Shown here: one piece after another, positions 1-6,721 of the stretch
Layout of the letters: each line of letters starts with the position of its first letter
How positions within the stretch are numbered: position 1 is the stretch's first letter
Source of the DNA: UBA4644 sp900555855
Lineage (GTDB): Bacteria; Bacillota; Clostridia; Oscillospirales; Butyricicoccaceae
Length of the DNA stretch: 39,298 nt
Direction of reading: 5' to 3'
Assembly (NCBI GenBank): GCA_052289195.1
Contig: DAWAJD010000021.1
Span: forward strand, 1-39,298
The notes under the pieces: model-generated
What the model was told of the DNA's origin: nothing
What the model saw: only the letters and a program-made list of their open reading frames with translations
Databases searched by the model: none
Program-made: the position numbers and the translations under genes

Positions 1-4
1 CTAT

Positions 5-991
5 TCATGTTGGACACGGTAAAGTTAAAATTGCATGGAAAATTTGATGTGGTAGTCTGATTGTTTTGCTTTGCCCACCATTGGTTTTAGATATTTGTTC
101 TATAGTTTTTCCAAGCGTTTCAATAGATGCTTTACGAACCTCTTGCTGAATTTGTTCGTCTTCAATCGATTGCTTAATCTTATCCGGCAAAGACTGAATT
201 AGTGTTTTCCAGTTATCTTCTTGGCTTGCTATATCTATCATGTTTTTGCTCAGTATTTTAGCCCTATCTGAGTTCCCATCATCCAGTGTTCTGCCAGCCA
301 TAATATTCTGATAATTGAAAAGCCCCCTAAACGATGCCACATCCATAGGAACAATATTGCTATAGGTTTTATCAGAGAAATAGGCAGCATCCTTACAGCT
401 ATCAGTATATATCTGAATCAGCATTTCCTTAATGATACGAATCCCTTCGGCGTCCTTATCATCATCTCCAACCAGTTTATCGAAACGATTACATAGCTTT
501 TCATATTCTGAATCCAAGGATTTTCTCAGCAAATCCTTGTCTAGTTCAAATCGGTAAATGAAATAAAAGCTGCTGTTATCCGGATCAAGCTCCATGATGT
601 AGTCGGCAAAGTTCCGAATGTCATCGCCGGCGGGATCATAATCTACTTGAATCAGGACTTCTATTGGAGTAAGCAGCATTTCATTTTCTGGATTCTCAGA
701 GGGCACTATTGTTCCAAGGATATTTGCAATCAAATCATCTTTTTTATTTTCTTGTTTAAATTGAGCTTGAAAATAAGGAAATACTGCAGTACACCATTCT
801 TGAGATTCATATACGGGAAAGTCATCACTGCACAACGCTCCTTTAGCGTTAAAGACATAATTAAAAAGCTCTACAATAGATGTCTTCCCGCTATTGTTTG
901 CTCCGGCAATAACGGTAATATCATCTTCCATATTGATTGTTGCTTTCAAAATCTTTCGAAACCCAGATATCTGAATGGTTGTGATTTTCAT
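5..991 (-). CDS. OLD-like/SMC-like AAA ATPase, apparently truncated
   Basis: The N-terminus has the ATP-binding layout of the OLD/RecF/SMC group: an opening beta strand (MKITTIQISGFRKI), then a P-loop reading GANNSGKTS at about residues 30-38. The rest is charged and helical. OLD-family nucleases usually carry a C-terminal Toprim domain and reach roughly 500-700 residues; this frame ends at 328 with no Toprim motif. In the last 25 codons the neighbouring frame reads a charged stretch (KAKQSDYHIKFSM) more typical of such proteins, so a frameshift near position 75 is possible. The start has a GGAGGG ribosome site 7 bases upstream. The gene is AT-rich, unlike the hydrogenase and housekeeping genes further right. 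Such ATPases often act in defence or in mobile elements, but no partner gene is visible. The ATPase fold is clear; the role is not. Confidence 0.7.
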   Translation of the reverse strand: MKITTIQISGFRKILKATINMEDDITVIAGANNSGKTSIVELFNYVFNAKGALCSDDFPVYESQEWCTAVFPYFQAQFKQENKKDDLIANILGTIVPSENPENEMLLTPIEVLIQVDYDPAGDDIRNFADYIMELDPDNSSFYFIYRFELDKDLLRKSLDSEYEKLCNRFDKLVGDDDKDAEGIRIIKEMLIQIYTDSCKDAAYFSDKTYSNIVPMDVASFRGLFNYQNIMAGRTLDDGNSDRAKILSKNMIDIASQEDNWKTLIQSLPDKIKQSIEDEQIQQEVRKASIETLGKTIEQISKTNGGQSKTIRLPHQIFHAILTLPCPT

Positions 992-1041
992 TTATATTCC
1001 CTCCACACAGCAGATCACGATTATGCCTGTTTTATAAGGTT

Positions 1042-1340
1042 TTATGCCTTCGAAGAATTTGATACCCTACCGGCCTCGGTCCGTTGAATCGTACTGCCTT
1101 TTAGCAAGGCACACAACTCAGCCTTCATTGCCGTGAGACTGGCATCCAGAAAAATTTTGGATATCTCCGCTTTGGAAAGCGGAGCCAGATTGCTTAATAC
1201 TGTTGCCTTGATGCGTGTTTTAGTAACCTTTTTCCGTGGACGACGGCAAACCATTTATCCAGATCTTTATAGCACATATACATTGACTCAACGCTTGTTT
1301 CCAATAGCCTCATAGTATCGCATTTCAAATGCAGTGGCAT
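1042..1340 (-). pseudogene. Remnant of a Fic-type protein C-terminus (two frames)
   Basis: Two overlapping minus-strand frames make one broken gene. The first starts at ATG 1340 after a good ribosome site (AAGGAG) and runs 48 codons to 1194; it includes CYKDLDKW. The second (to 1042) contains LSKAEISKIF and ends with a TIQRTEAGR-like wing. From memory, this order resembles the C-terminal helix and winged-helix domain that follows the catalytic domain in many Fic-family proteins (YKDFE..., KAEI...CPDIS, I...GAGR). The Fic catalytic motif HPFxxGNGR is absent, so nothing functional is expected. Base composition is AT-rich like the neighbouring ATPase. The call rests on short remembered similarity; it could instead be another winged-helix protein. 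Confidence 0.4.
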
Positions 1341-1471
1341 TATTATCGCTCCTTTGCTTCTTATGGTATATTCGCATTATATCATAAAAAGCTGAAAACG
1401 GTAGCATTCCATTGATAAACATATTCCCCAATAACCCTATTGTAATGTTTTAGAACGCTTCAGAAATATAG
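1341..1471. other. AT-rich spacer, no gene seen
   Basis: This stretch is AT-rich and has stop codons in all frames. It lies between the broken Fic-like gene and the terminator of ssrA. I see no RNA gene, repeat or convincing promoter in it. Confidence 0.5.
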
Positions 1472-1510
1472 AAAAAGCACCGTCTCGGGATCACTCCCAA
1501 GACGGCACTT
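1472..1510 (-). terminator. Rho-independent terminator downstream of ssrA
   Basis: Read on the minus strand this is a 14-bp stem (GTGCCGTCTTGGGA pairing, with G-U pairs, to TCCCGAGACGGTGC) with a four-base loop, followed by TTTTTC. It lies about 75 bases past the tmRNA 3' end and probably ends the smpB-ssrA unit. The plus-strand reading also has a short T run, so it may work both ways. Confidence 0.75.
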
Positions 1511-1525
1511 TCTTGTTGTGGATCA

Positions 1526-1576
1526 GAGCGAACACTTCACGGCGAAGCCGCCACTGAAAAAGTAGGTGTTCGTCCA
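1526..1576. repeat. Imperfect inverted repeat next to the ssrA 3' end
   Basis: The outer arms GCGAACACTT and AAGTAGGTGTTCG pair imperfectly around an inner GGCGAAGCC hairpin. It lies between the ssrA 3' end and its terminator. It may be a short dispersed element or junction debris; function is unknown. Confidence 0.4.
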
Positions 1577-1585
1577 ATACCTGTT

Positions 1586-1931
1586 TGGTGGAGGCGAGGG
1601 GAATCGAACCCCTGTCCGAAAACCCGTCCACAGGTCTTTCTCCGAGCGCAGACGGTCGTTTGCGTTCCCTTGAGCTGACGGCGGCCGTCAGTCTTCAGCC
1701 CTTGGTAGCTTCATGATGCATGGCACGGGCAAAGCTTACCGTACTCACGGACGCCACTGATCCACGCCTTTATCCGGGCCGTGGCCCTCCCGGGAAAGAC
1801 GGCAGCCTTAGTTAGGCCGCGTACGCGAAATTAGATTCGTCGTTTGTTTTAAGGTTGCTCGTTTTATAGAGGTCGGGCGCCTCTGCTCGCTGAACCTGCC
1901 TCAGGATCCCCGTCGAAACCTTTACGCCCCC
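1586..1931 (-). ncRNA. ssrA: tmRNA (transfer-messenger RNA)
   Basis: The 5' end GGGGGCG TAAAGGTTTCGACGGGG and the 3' end with GTTCGATTCCCCTCGCCTCCACCA-type T-arm, acceptor and encoded CCA are the hallmarks of tmRNA; the two ends pair as a seven-base acceptor stem (one G-U). The tag frame at about 1810-1845 ends NDESNFAYAA followed by TAA, the usual hydrophobic Ala-Ala degron. The resume codon is not certain, because the Ala codon common in other tags is replaced by Lys/Thr codons just before Asn-Asp-Glu. tmRNA with SmpB rescues ribosomes stalled on broken messages and marks the product for proteolysis. smpB lies 28 bases upstream on the same strand. The 3' end faces an AT-rich block, which suits the well-known use of ssrA 3' ends as integration sites. 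Confidence 0.96.
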
Positions 1932-1959
1932 TTATAAAATAAGATTAAATTACGAAAAG

Positions 1960-2421
1960 TTATCGTTTTTCCTTCATGGCCCGCTCCATCTCCCGGGAAG
2001 CATCCCGCCGGGCAAGATCGTCCCGCTTGTCGTGGAGCTTTTTGCCCCGGCAAAGCCCCAGCTCCAGTTTCACCCGGGAGCCCTTGAAATAAAGGCTCAG
2101 GGGGATCAGGCTGTAGCCGTCGCGCTTGACATAGCCGAAGAGCTTCAGGATCTCCCGCCGGTGCATCAGCAGCTTGCGCTTGCGCATGGGGTCCCGGTTG
2201 AAGATATTGCCCTGCTCATAGGGGGAGATGTGCATCCCGTTGACGAAAAGCTCGCCGCCGTCGACGGAGCAATAGCTGTCCTTCAGATTGACGGCCCCGG
2301 CCCGCAGGCTTTTGACCTCGGTGCCCGCCAGGGCGATGCCGCATTCATAGGTCTCCTCCACGAAATAGTCGTGCCGCGCCTTGCGGTTGACGGTGATCTG
2401 CTTGATCTTTTCCTTTTCCAA
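1960..2421 (-). CDS. smpB: SsrA-binding protein SmpB
   Basis: The 153-residue product matches SmpB over its full length: the N-terminal VNRKARHDYF, the ALAGTEVKSLRAG core, NLKDSYC, the GMHISPYEQG loop, and the basic C-terminal tail (KKLHDKRDDLARRDASREMERAMK) that enters the mRNA channel of stalled ribosomes. I place the start at TTG 2421, eight bases after GGAGG. An upstream ATG at 2466 would add a 15-residue tail that overlaps the -10 box of a strong promoter, so it is unlikely. SmpB binds tmRNA and carries it to ribosomes; ssrA follows directly on the same strand, the usual partnership. Length and motifs are normal. Confidence 0.97.
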   Translation of the reverse strand: MEKEKIKQITVNRKARHDYFVEETYECGIALAGTEVKSLRAGAVNLKDSYCSVDGGELFVNGMHISPYEQGNIFNRDPMRKRKLLMHRREILKLFGYVKRDGYSLIPLSLYFKGSRVKLELGLCRGKKLHDKRDDLARRDASREMERAMKEKR

Positions 2422-2454
2422 GGGGCGGCCCTCCTTTCGCTTTGGCTCATGCCT

Positions 2455-2483
2455 ATCATACGGCAAAACGCCCCGCAGGTCAA
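2455..2483 (-). promoter_or_regulatory. Sigma-A-type promoter of smpB-ssrA
   Basis: On the minus strand TTGACC and TATGAT are separated by exactly 17 bases, each matching five of six consensus positions. It sits just upstream of the GGAGG and TTG start of smpB and points at it. Confidence 0.8.
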
Positions 2484-2514
2484 GTTACATCTTCATTACA
2501 GTTTGCGACAGGGT

Positions 2515-2551
2515 TTGCAAAAACCGGCGGCAGGAGCTTCCCTGCCGCCGG
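2515..2551 (-). terminator. Terminator after the CalY-like gene
   Basis: A perfect 10-bp stem (CCGGCGGCAG with CTGCCGCCGG, eight-base loop) is followed on the minus strand by TTTTTG. It lies 55 bases past the stop of the CalY-like gene and ahead of the smpB promoter, separating the two units. Confidence 0.85.
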
Positions 2552-2606
2552 TAGTTTTGTTTTTGCTTGCCCCTCCGCCGGAGGTGGAGAGGACTGGGAA
2601 CTCTAC

Positions 2607-4217
2607 TTATTTGGAGATCGTGTAGAACCCGTCGGCATCCTTAGCAGACTGGGTAGCACCCTCCGCCAGGAACCCGGAATAAGTAGGCTGATTGACCTTA
2701 ACCGGATTGACCGGGTCCACCAGCAATGTGCCATCTACACTGGTCCAACCGTTGGTCTTTCTATGGAAAATCAACCCAGCCAGCGATGTATCCGTATAGG
2801 ATTTTTCGTTGACCGAGAAAGTACCGCCCTTAACCGTGACGGTAGAATCTTCCGGTATATCAAACACCGTGTTGTTACCCGTGGCAGTAAAGGTGCAATC
2901 GTTGACCACGACGCTACCCTTCACACTCGTCAGATACGAATTACTCCCTGTCGTCTTAAACTCGCCGCCATTGATCACGACCTCCACATTCGCATCGCTA
3001 TCACTCGTGACGATATACCCATAGTTCCGATGGGAAACAAACTCACCGCCGTTAATGGTGATGGTGGTCTTTTCGTTCCTGTTGTAAGAAGGGGCTTTAA
3101 TCAGATAATTGTAACTGCCCACATCATTGGTATTCTCAAAATAGCCGTCGTTGATGGTCAGTTCAGAATTGCGCACCTGAATCACATTGGCGTAACCGGA
3201 GGAGCCGGCCTTGTTGTAGTTGCTGACGAACCGACCGTTCTGAATGGTCACTTTGGAATCTACCGCGTTGATCACGCCGTAACTATCGTCGGTTGCAAGC
3301 GTTCCTCCACCATTCTCGGAAGAGTCTCCGAAAACGACTGTGGACTTATTGACTTCCAACTTTTTGGTGTTCAGGCTCTTACCATTCAGGTCAAAGGCCA
3401 CATTCTTGCCAGTCAACTGCAATCCCTCAGTCTCGATATCGTCGTAGAGCTTAATGGTTTTACCGTCGATATCCTCGGATGCCAGCGCCTCCTGAAGTTT
3501 ATCTGCAGTCGTAACCGGCTGCACCTCCGGATAGTCGGCAAACTTATCGTAATCCGGCCCAAAGCTGTCGTTCTCATGATTCAGCTGCGTGGCGACCACA
3601 TTGATACCGAGTTCAACGGACGGAGCGGATTCACCTGCCTTATGGTTCGCCTCGTTGCCCACAGTTTTGGGCATCCAGACAACGAGGGTGACGATCTTCT
3701 CGCTGAGCTGGTTATCGTCCCCCTTCGGGTAGAGCTGAGTCTCCGCACCGGTGTAGCCGGCCTTGATGGGCTTGCTATCGGTTGCAGCAGCTACCAGGTC
3801 ATCGCGACCCAAAGTGCTCTTATCGCCGTCGATCACCGCAAAATAGATGTGGTCAGACAGCTTGAAAGCATTGTTGTCCACATTGATGCTGCCAACTTCA
3901 TTCGCAATGTTGATGCCCAGCTTATACTTCAGCGCCAGATTTCCCGCATTGCTGACCTTCAGCACAACATACTCCACATGGCCCGGCTCCCACTGGGCCG
4001 TTTCATCGAACACCTTGGTGTTTTCGTTTGCCTCGGCAAATGGAACATCCTTGCTCTTTTTGTATTCAAGCTTGACATCCAGATTCCCCGCCTGAATCTT
4101 ATTCACCCCCGTGGTCGCCGTATCGGTGAACCAGGCGAAGGTGGAGCCCACCAGCATTGCGAAGCAGAGGAGCAGCGAGGTAAAGCTCAAGAGCAGCGCG
4201 CTTTTCTTGCTTTTCAT
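2607..4217 (-). CDS. CalY/TasA-like secreted protein with beta-helix C-terminus
   Basis: The 536-residue product opens with a Lys-rich, hydrophobic signal sequence ending in GSTFAWFTDTATTG (about 23-36), the motif of SipW-dependent proteins such as TasA and camelysin (CalY). Residues about 37-230 look like the TasA/CalY jelly-roll domain (NLDVKLEY, EPGHVEYVVLKVSNAGNLALKYKLGI). From about 235 on, short strands alternate with Gly/Asn turns (TITINGGEFVS, VVINGGEFKT, VTVKGGTFSV), typical of a right-handed parallel beta-helix. TasA and CalY form extracellular fibres or surface proteins; the helix may bind sugars or act as a stalk, which is inference. Start: AAAGGAG eleven bases upstream. No SipW peptidase gene is in the window. 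The gene is less GC-rich than its neighbours. Confidence 0.85.
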   Translation of the reverse strand: MKSKKSALLLSFTSLLLCFAMLVGSTFAWFTDTATTGVNKIQAGNLDVKLEYKKSKDVPFAEANENTKVFDETAQWEPGHVEYVVLKVSNAGNLALKYKLGINIANEVGSINVDNNAFKLSDHIYFAVIDGDKSTLGRDDLVAAATDSKPIKAGYTGAETQLYPKGDDNQLSEKIVTLVVWMPKTVGNEANHKAGESAPSVELGINVVATQLNHENDSFGPDYDKFADYPEVQPVTTADKLQEALASEDIDGKTIKLYDDIETEGLQLTGKNVAFDLNGKSLNTKKLEVNKSTVVFGDSSENGGGTLATDDSYGVINAVDSKVTIQNGRFVSNYNKAGSSGYANVIQVRNSELTINDGYFENTNDVGSYNYLIKAPSYNRNEKTTITINGGEFVSHRNYGYIVTSDSDANVEVVINGGEFKTTGSNSYLTSVKGSVVVNDCTFTATGNNTVFDIPEDSTVTVKGGTFSVNEKSYTDTSLAGLIFHRKTNGWTSVDGTLLVDPVNPVKVNQPTYSGFLAEGATQSAKDADGFYTISK

Positions 4218-4285
4218 GTGTTTTTTCTCCTTTATCTGTTTATTTTTATGTCATCGGCAGCGCCGGTCACATTCGTGAAGGCCGC

Positions 4286-4375
4286 TTTTCTGCGCTCTTT
4301 CCGTGGGAGCGCAGAAAAGGCCATGGCCTTTTCTGCGCTCTTTCCGTGGGAGCGCAGAAAAGGCCATGGCCTTTT
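4286..4375. repeat. Tandem duplication of a 43-bp hairpin unit
   Basis: Two near-identical copies with a 43-base period each hold the hairpin CTGCGCTC-loop-GAGCGCAG. They are joined by AAAAGGCCATGGCCTTTT, a perfect 18-base palindrome that recurs in part at the right end. The block sits in the leader of the CalY-like gene, between it and the hydrogenase terminator. On either strand it could fold into stacked hairpins with T-rich flanks, so it may act as a terminator or attenuator, but no function is proven. Confidence 0.7.
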
Positions 4376-4467
4376 GCCAGGCGTGCGCCCGGCTTCCTGT
4401 CTAAGAGTGATTTTACGCCCTTCTCCGCAAAATTGCAAGCTGTTTTTGGAAAAAATAGACCATTTCT

Positions 4468-4508
4468 CCAAAAAATCAAACCTCCGGCGGGCAAACGCCC
4501 GCCGGAGG
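4468..4508 (-). terminator. Terminator of the hydrogenase operon
   Basis: A perfect 12-bp stem (CCTCCGGCGGGC with GCCCGCCGGAGG, four-base loop) is followed on the minus strand by TTTGATTTTTTGG. It lies 29 bases beyond the mbhN stop, so it is the likely end of the long hydrogenase transcript. Confidence 0.88.
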
Positions 4509-4536
4509 GAAGAGCTGCTGCGATTTCCCGCAAAAA

Positions 4537-5289
4537 TTACTTTTCCACGGGGCCCATTTTCAGGGTCTTCTTGGGGCAGGCCTGGATGCAGACGCCGCAC
4601 TTGACGCAGGCATCCCGGTCGATCTCCCACTTTTTCTCCGCCCGGTCCACGGTGATGGCGCCGGCGGGGCACTTCTTGGCGCAGAGCGTGCAGAACACGC
4701 AATCGTCGCCGCAGATAACGCCCTCCTCCACAGGCTCCTCAAAGCGCAGGCACTTCTTGGGGCACTTGCCGACGCACAGGCCGCACTGGACGCACTTTTC
4801 CTCGTCCAGCTTCCAGGTCTTGGTGGCCCGGTCCACGGTGATGGCGCCCTCCGGGCAGGTCTTGGCGCAGAGCGTGCAGAAGACGCAGTCGTCGCCGCAG
4901 GTGAGCTTGCCCTTGACGGTCTTCTTGATCCGGGAGCCTACGACCATCAGATCCTTGACATCCGTGGCCACCATGTGGTAGTCGCCGGTCATCTGGATGG
5001 CCTTGGTGCTGCAGAAATCCGCGCAGGTGCCGCAGAAGGTGCAGGAGGTCAGGTCAAAGGTGTAGGTGATCCGCTGGCCGCCCTCCACATCCTCAAACTG
5101 GCGGGTGATGGCCTCGGGAGAACAGACCTTGATGCACATCCCGCAGTTGACGCACTTCTCGGGGTCATAGGCGATGCGGCCACGGTAGCCGGGCTTGGCC
5201 TCCACATTCTGCACCTTGTTGGGGTACTGAACGGTGCTGGGCTTGGAGAAGAGGTTCGCGATCGCTTCTTTCAAAAACGGAAAGTTCAT
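4537..5289 (-). CDS. mbhN: Hydrogenase ferredoxin-like subunit with six predicted [4Fe-4S] clusters
   Basis: The NuoI/MbhN-type subunit passes electrons from ferredoxin to the small hydrogenase subunit. Residues 40-100 form the usual two-cluster module (C46 C49 C52 C56 and C83 C86 C89 C93). A duplicated unit follows: residues 131-180 and 193-240 each carry the pattern CGDDCVFCTLCAK.CP plus a CxxCGxCxxxCP set, spaced 62 residues apart. In total six CxxCxxCxxxC motifs are visible. MbhN and NuoI normally hold two clusters and are about 140-180 residues; this one is 250. The start overlaps the mbhJ stop (ATGA). It is the last gene before the operon terminator. The duplicated part may be a longer electron wire or a docking arm for an unknown partner (inference). 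Confidence 0.9.
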   Translation of the reverse strand: MNFPFLKEAIANLFSKPSTVQYPNKVQNVEAKPGYRGRIAYDPEKCVNCGMCIKVCSPEAITRQFEDVEGGQRITYTFDLTSCTFCGTCADFCSTKAIQMTGDYHMVATDVKDLMVVGSRIKKTVKGKLTCGDDCVFCTLCAKTCPEGAITVDRATKTWKLDEEKCVQCGLCVGKCPKKCLRFEEPVEEGVICGDDCVFCTLCAKKCPAGAITVDRAEKKWEIDRDACVKCGVCIQACPKKTLKMGPVEK

Positions 5290-5732
5290 TTTTTCATAGC
5301 CTCCCTCTTCTGCTTCAGGATCTGAGCGGCCTTATAAAGGCCCTCGATAACGGCCTCGGGCTTGGGCGTGCAGCCGGCCACGGCCACATCCACATCCACA
5401 TATTTCTCCAGCGGGCCTTCCACGGAATAGCTCCCCTTAAAAACATTGCCGGACCGGGGGCAGGAGCCCATGGAGACCACGCACTTGGGCTCCGGGACCT
5501 GCTCCAGCGTGCGGATCAGACGGTCGCGGGACTGGCTGGTGATGGGGCCGGTGACCACGACGATATCCGCATGACGGGGCGTGCCCGCCAGCTTGAAGCC
5601 GAAGCGCTCCGCATCGTAGCGCGGGGTCAAAACGGCCACCAGCTCAATATCACAGCCGTTGCAGGAGCCGGTATTGATGTGGTAGATCCAGGGAGATTTT
5701 GCCATGCTGTTGGCAATCAGTTTTTTGAACAT
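5286..5732 (-). CDS. mbhJ: [NiFe]-hydrogenase small subunit (NuoB-like, MbhJ/EchC type)
   Basis: The 148-residue protein holds the proximal [4Fe-4S] cluster that hands electrons to the Ni-Fe centre. The four ligands of the NuoB-like family are all seen: C24 and C27 (GSCNGCDIE), C91 (SMGSCPRSG) and C121 (AGCTPKP). It has no twin-arginine signal, as expected for group 4 hydrogenases whose catalytic arm faces the cytoplasm. It lies 12 bases after mbhM and overlaps mbhN by four. Length is normal for the family. The match to NuoB alone would not separate hydrogenase from complex I, but the nickel ligands in mbhL do. Confidence 0.94.
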   Translation of the reverse strand: MFKKLIANSMAKSPWIYHINTGSCNGCDIELVAVLTPRYDAERFGFKLAGTPRHADIVVVTGPITSQSRDRLIRTLEQVPEPKCVVSMGSCPRSGNVFKGSYSVEGPLEKYVDVDVAVAGCTPKPEAVIEGLYKAAQILKQKREAMKK

Positions 5733-5744
5733 AACGCTGCCTCC

Positions 5745-6707
5745 TTACAGACCAAACCAAACCAGCACCAGGCTGACGGCAGCCAGGCCGGTGACGAAGG
5801 TCCAGTAGAACTTGAACAGATGCTCGATCTTCAGACGCGCGGTGACCGCATGGATCAGGGTCATGCACAGCACGGTGAGGACGATGCAGATGGCCACCAG
5901 GATCAGGGCATTGAGGGCCACGATGCCGGTGTTGATGCCGCCCAGGAACAGGCAGGTGAACAGGGAGGTCATGATGAACATCTTCATGGCGGTGTTCAGC
6001 TTGAACATGGCCAGCGGCGCGCCGCTGTATTCCACCAGGGGGCCTTCGCAGATCTCCGTCTCCGCCTCGGCCACATCGAAGGGCTGGGTCCCCACCTCGG
6101 CGGGAATGACCAGCAGCATGGCGATGGCGGCGGGGATCAGGCTCCAGTGGGCGATGCCGCAGCCCTGGGCCTGCTGCCAGAGGGTAATGTCCTGCAGGGA
6201 GAAGCACAGCGCGCCGCCGCCGACCTTTTTGGCAACGGCCAGCAGCACCAGCACCAGCGGCAGCTCGTAGGACATCATGGTGACCATCTCGCGGGAGATA
6301 CCGATGCCGGCAAAGGGAGAGCCGGAGGCGGAGCCGCCCACGATCAGGGCCACGGCGGGGATGGTCAGCAGATAGAGCAGCACGATCAGATCGGCATTGC
6401 CGCCGAAGGCGCTATAGCCGAACACGGGGATGAACAGCGCCATGACCACCAGGCTGGCAAAGCCCACCAGGGGCGCGGCCTTGTAAACGAAGGGATTGGC
6501 CTCCTCGGGGATGATGGTCTCCTTGCCCATGAGCTTGAAGAAATCATAGAAGGGCTGGAGAATGGGGGGGCCGACACGCTTTTGCATATGCGCCAGGACC
6601 TTGCGGTCGATACCGGCGAGCAAAAGGCCGATGATGCAGACAAACAACAGGCCGGGGAAGACCAGAATGTGGAACAGAGTCGTCAGAACAGACATGATAT
6701 CAGACAC
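5745..6707 (-). CDS. mbhM: Membrane subunit, NuoH-like (MbhM/EchB type)
   Basis: This 320-residue protein has about eight hydrophobic segments. Two NuoH-family loops are clear: RKVLAHMQKRVGPP at about 35-48 and EAETEICEGPLVEYSG at about 220-235, which line the interface with the cytoplasmic catalytic arm. It anchors the catalytic module and joins it to the ion-pumping arm. Neighbours are mbhH (14 bases upstream) and mbhJ (12 bases downstream). Acidic loop residues thought to connect electron transfer to ion movement are kept. Length is normal. Confidence 0.94.
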   Translation of the reverse strand: MSDIMSVLTTLFHILVFPGLLFVCIIGLLLAGIDRKVLAHMQKRVGPPILQPFYDFFKLMGKETIIPEEANPFVYKAAPLVGFASLVVMALFIPVFGYSAFGGNADLIVLLYLLTIPAVALIVGGSASGSPFAGIGISREMVTMMSYELPLVLVLLAVAKKVGGGALCFSLQDITLWQQAQGCGIAHWSLIPAAIAMLLVIPAEVGTQPFDVAEAETEICEGPLVEYSGAPLAMFKLNTAMKMFIMTSLFTCLFLGGINTGIVALNALILVAICIVLTVLCMTLIHAVTARLKIEHLFKFYWTFVTGLAAVSLVLVWFGL

Positions 6708-6721
6708 TTTTACTCACCTCC

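Noticed and set aside
2422..2466. Upstream ATG for smpB
   Set aside because: It overlaps the -10 box of the promoter and would add a 15-residue tail not seen in SmpB; TTG 2421 has GGAGG at good spacing.
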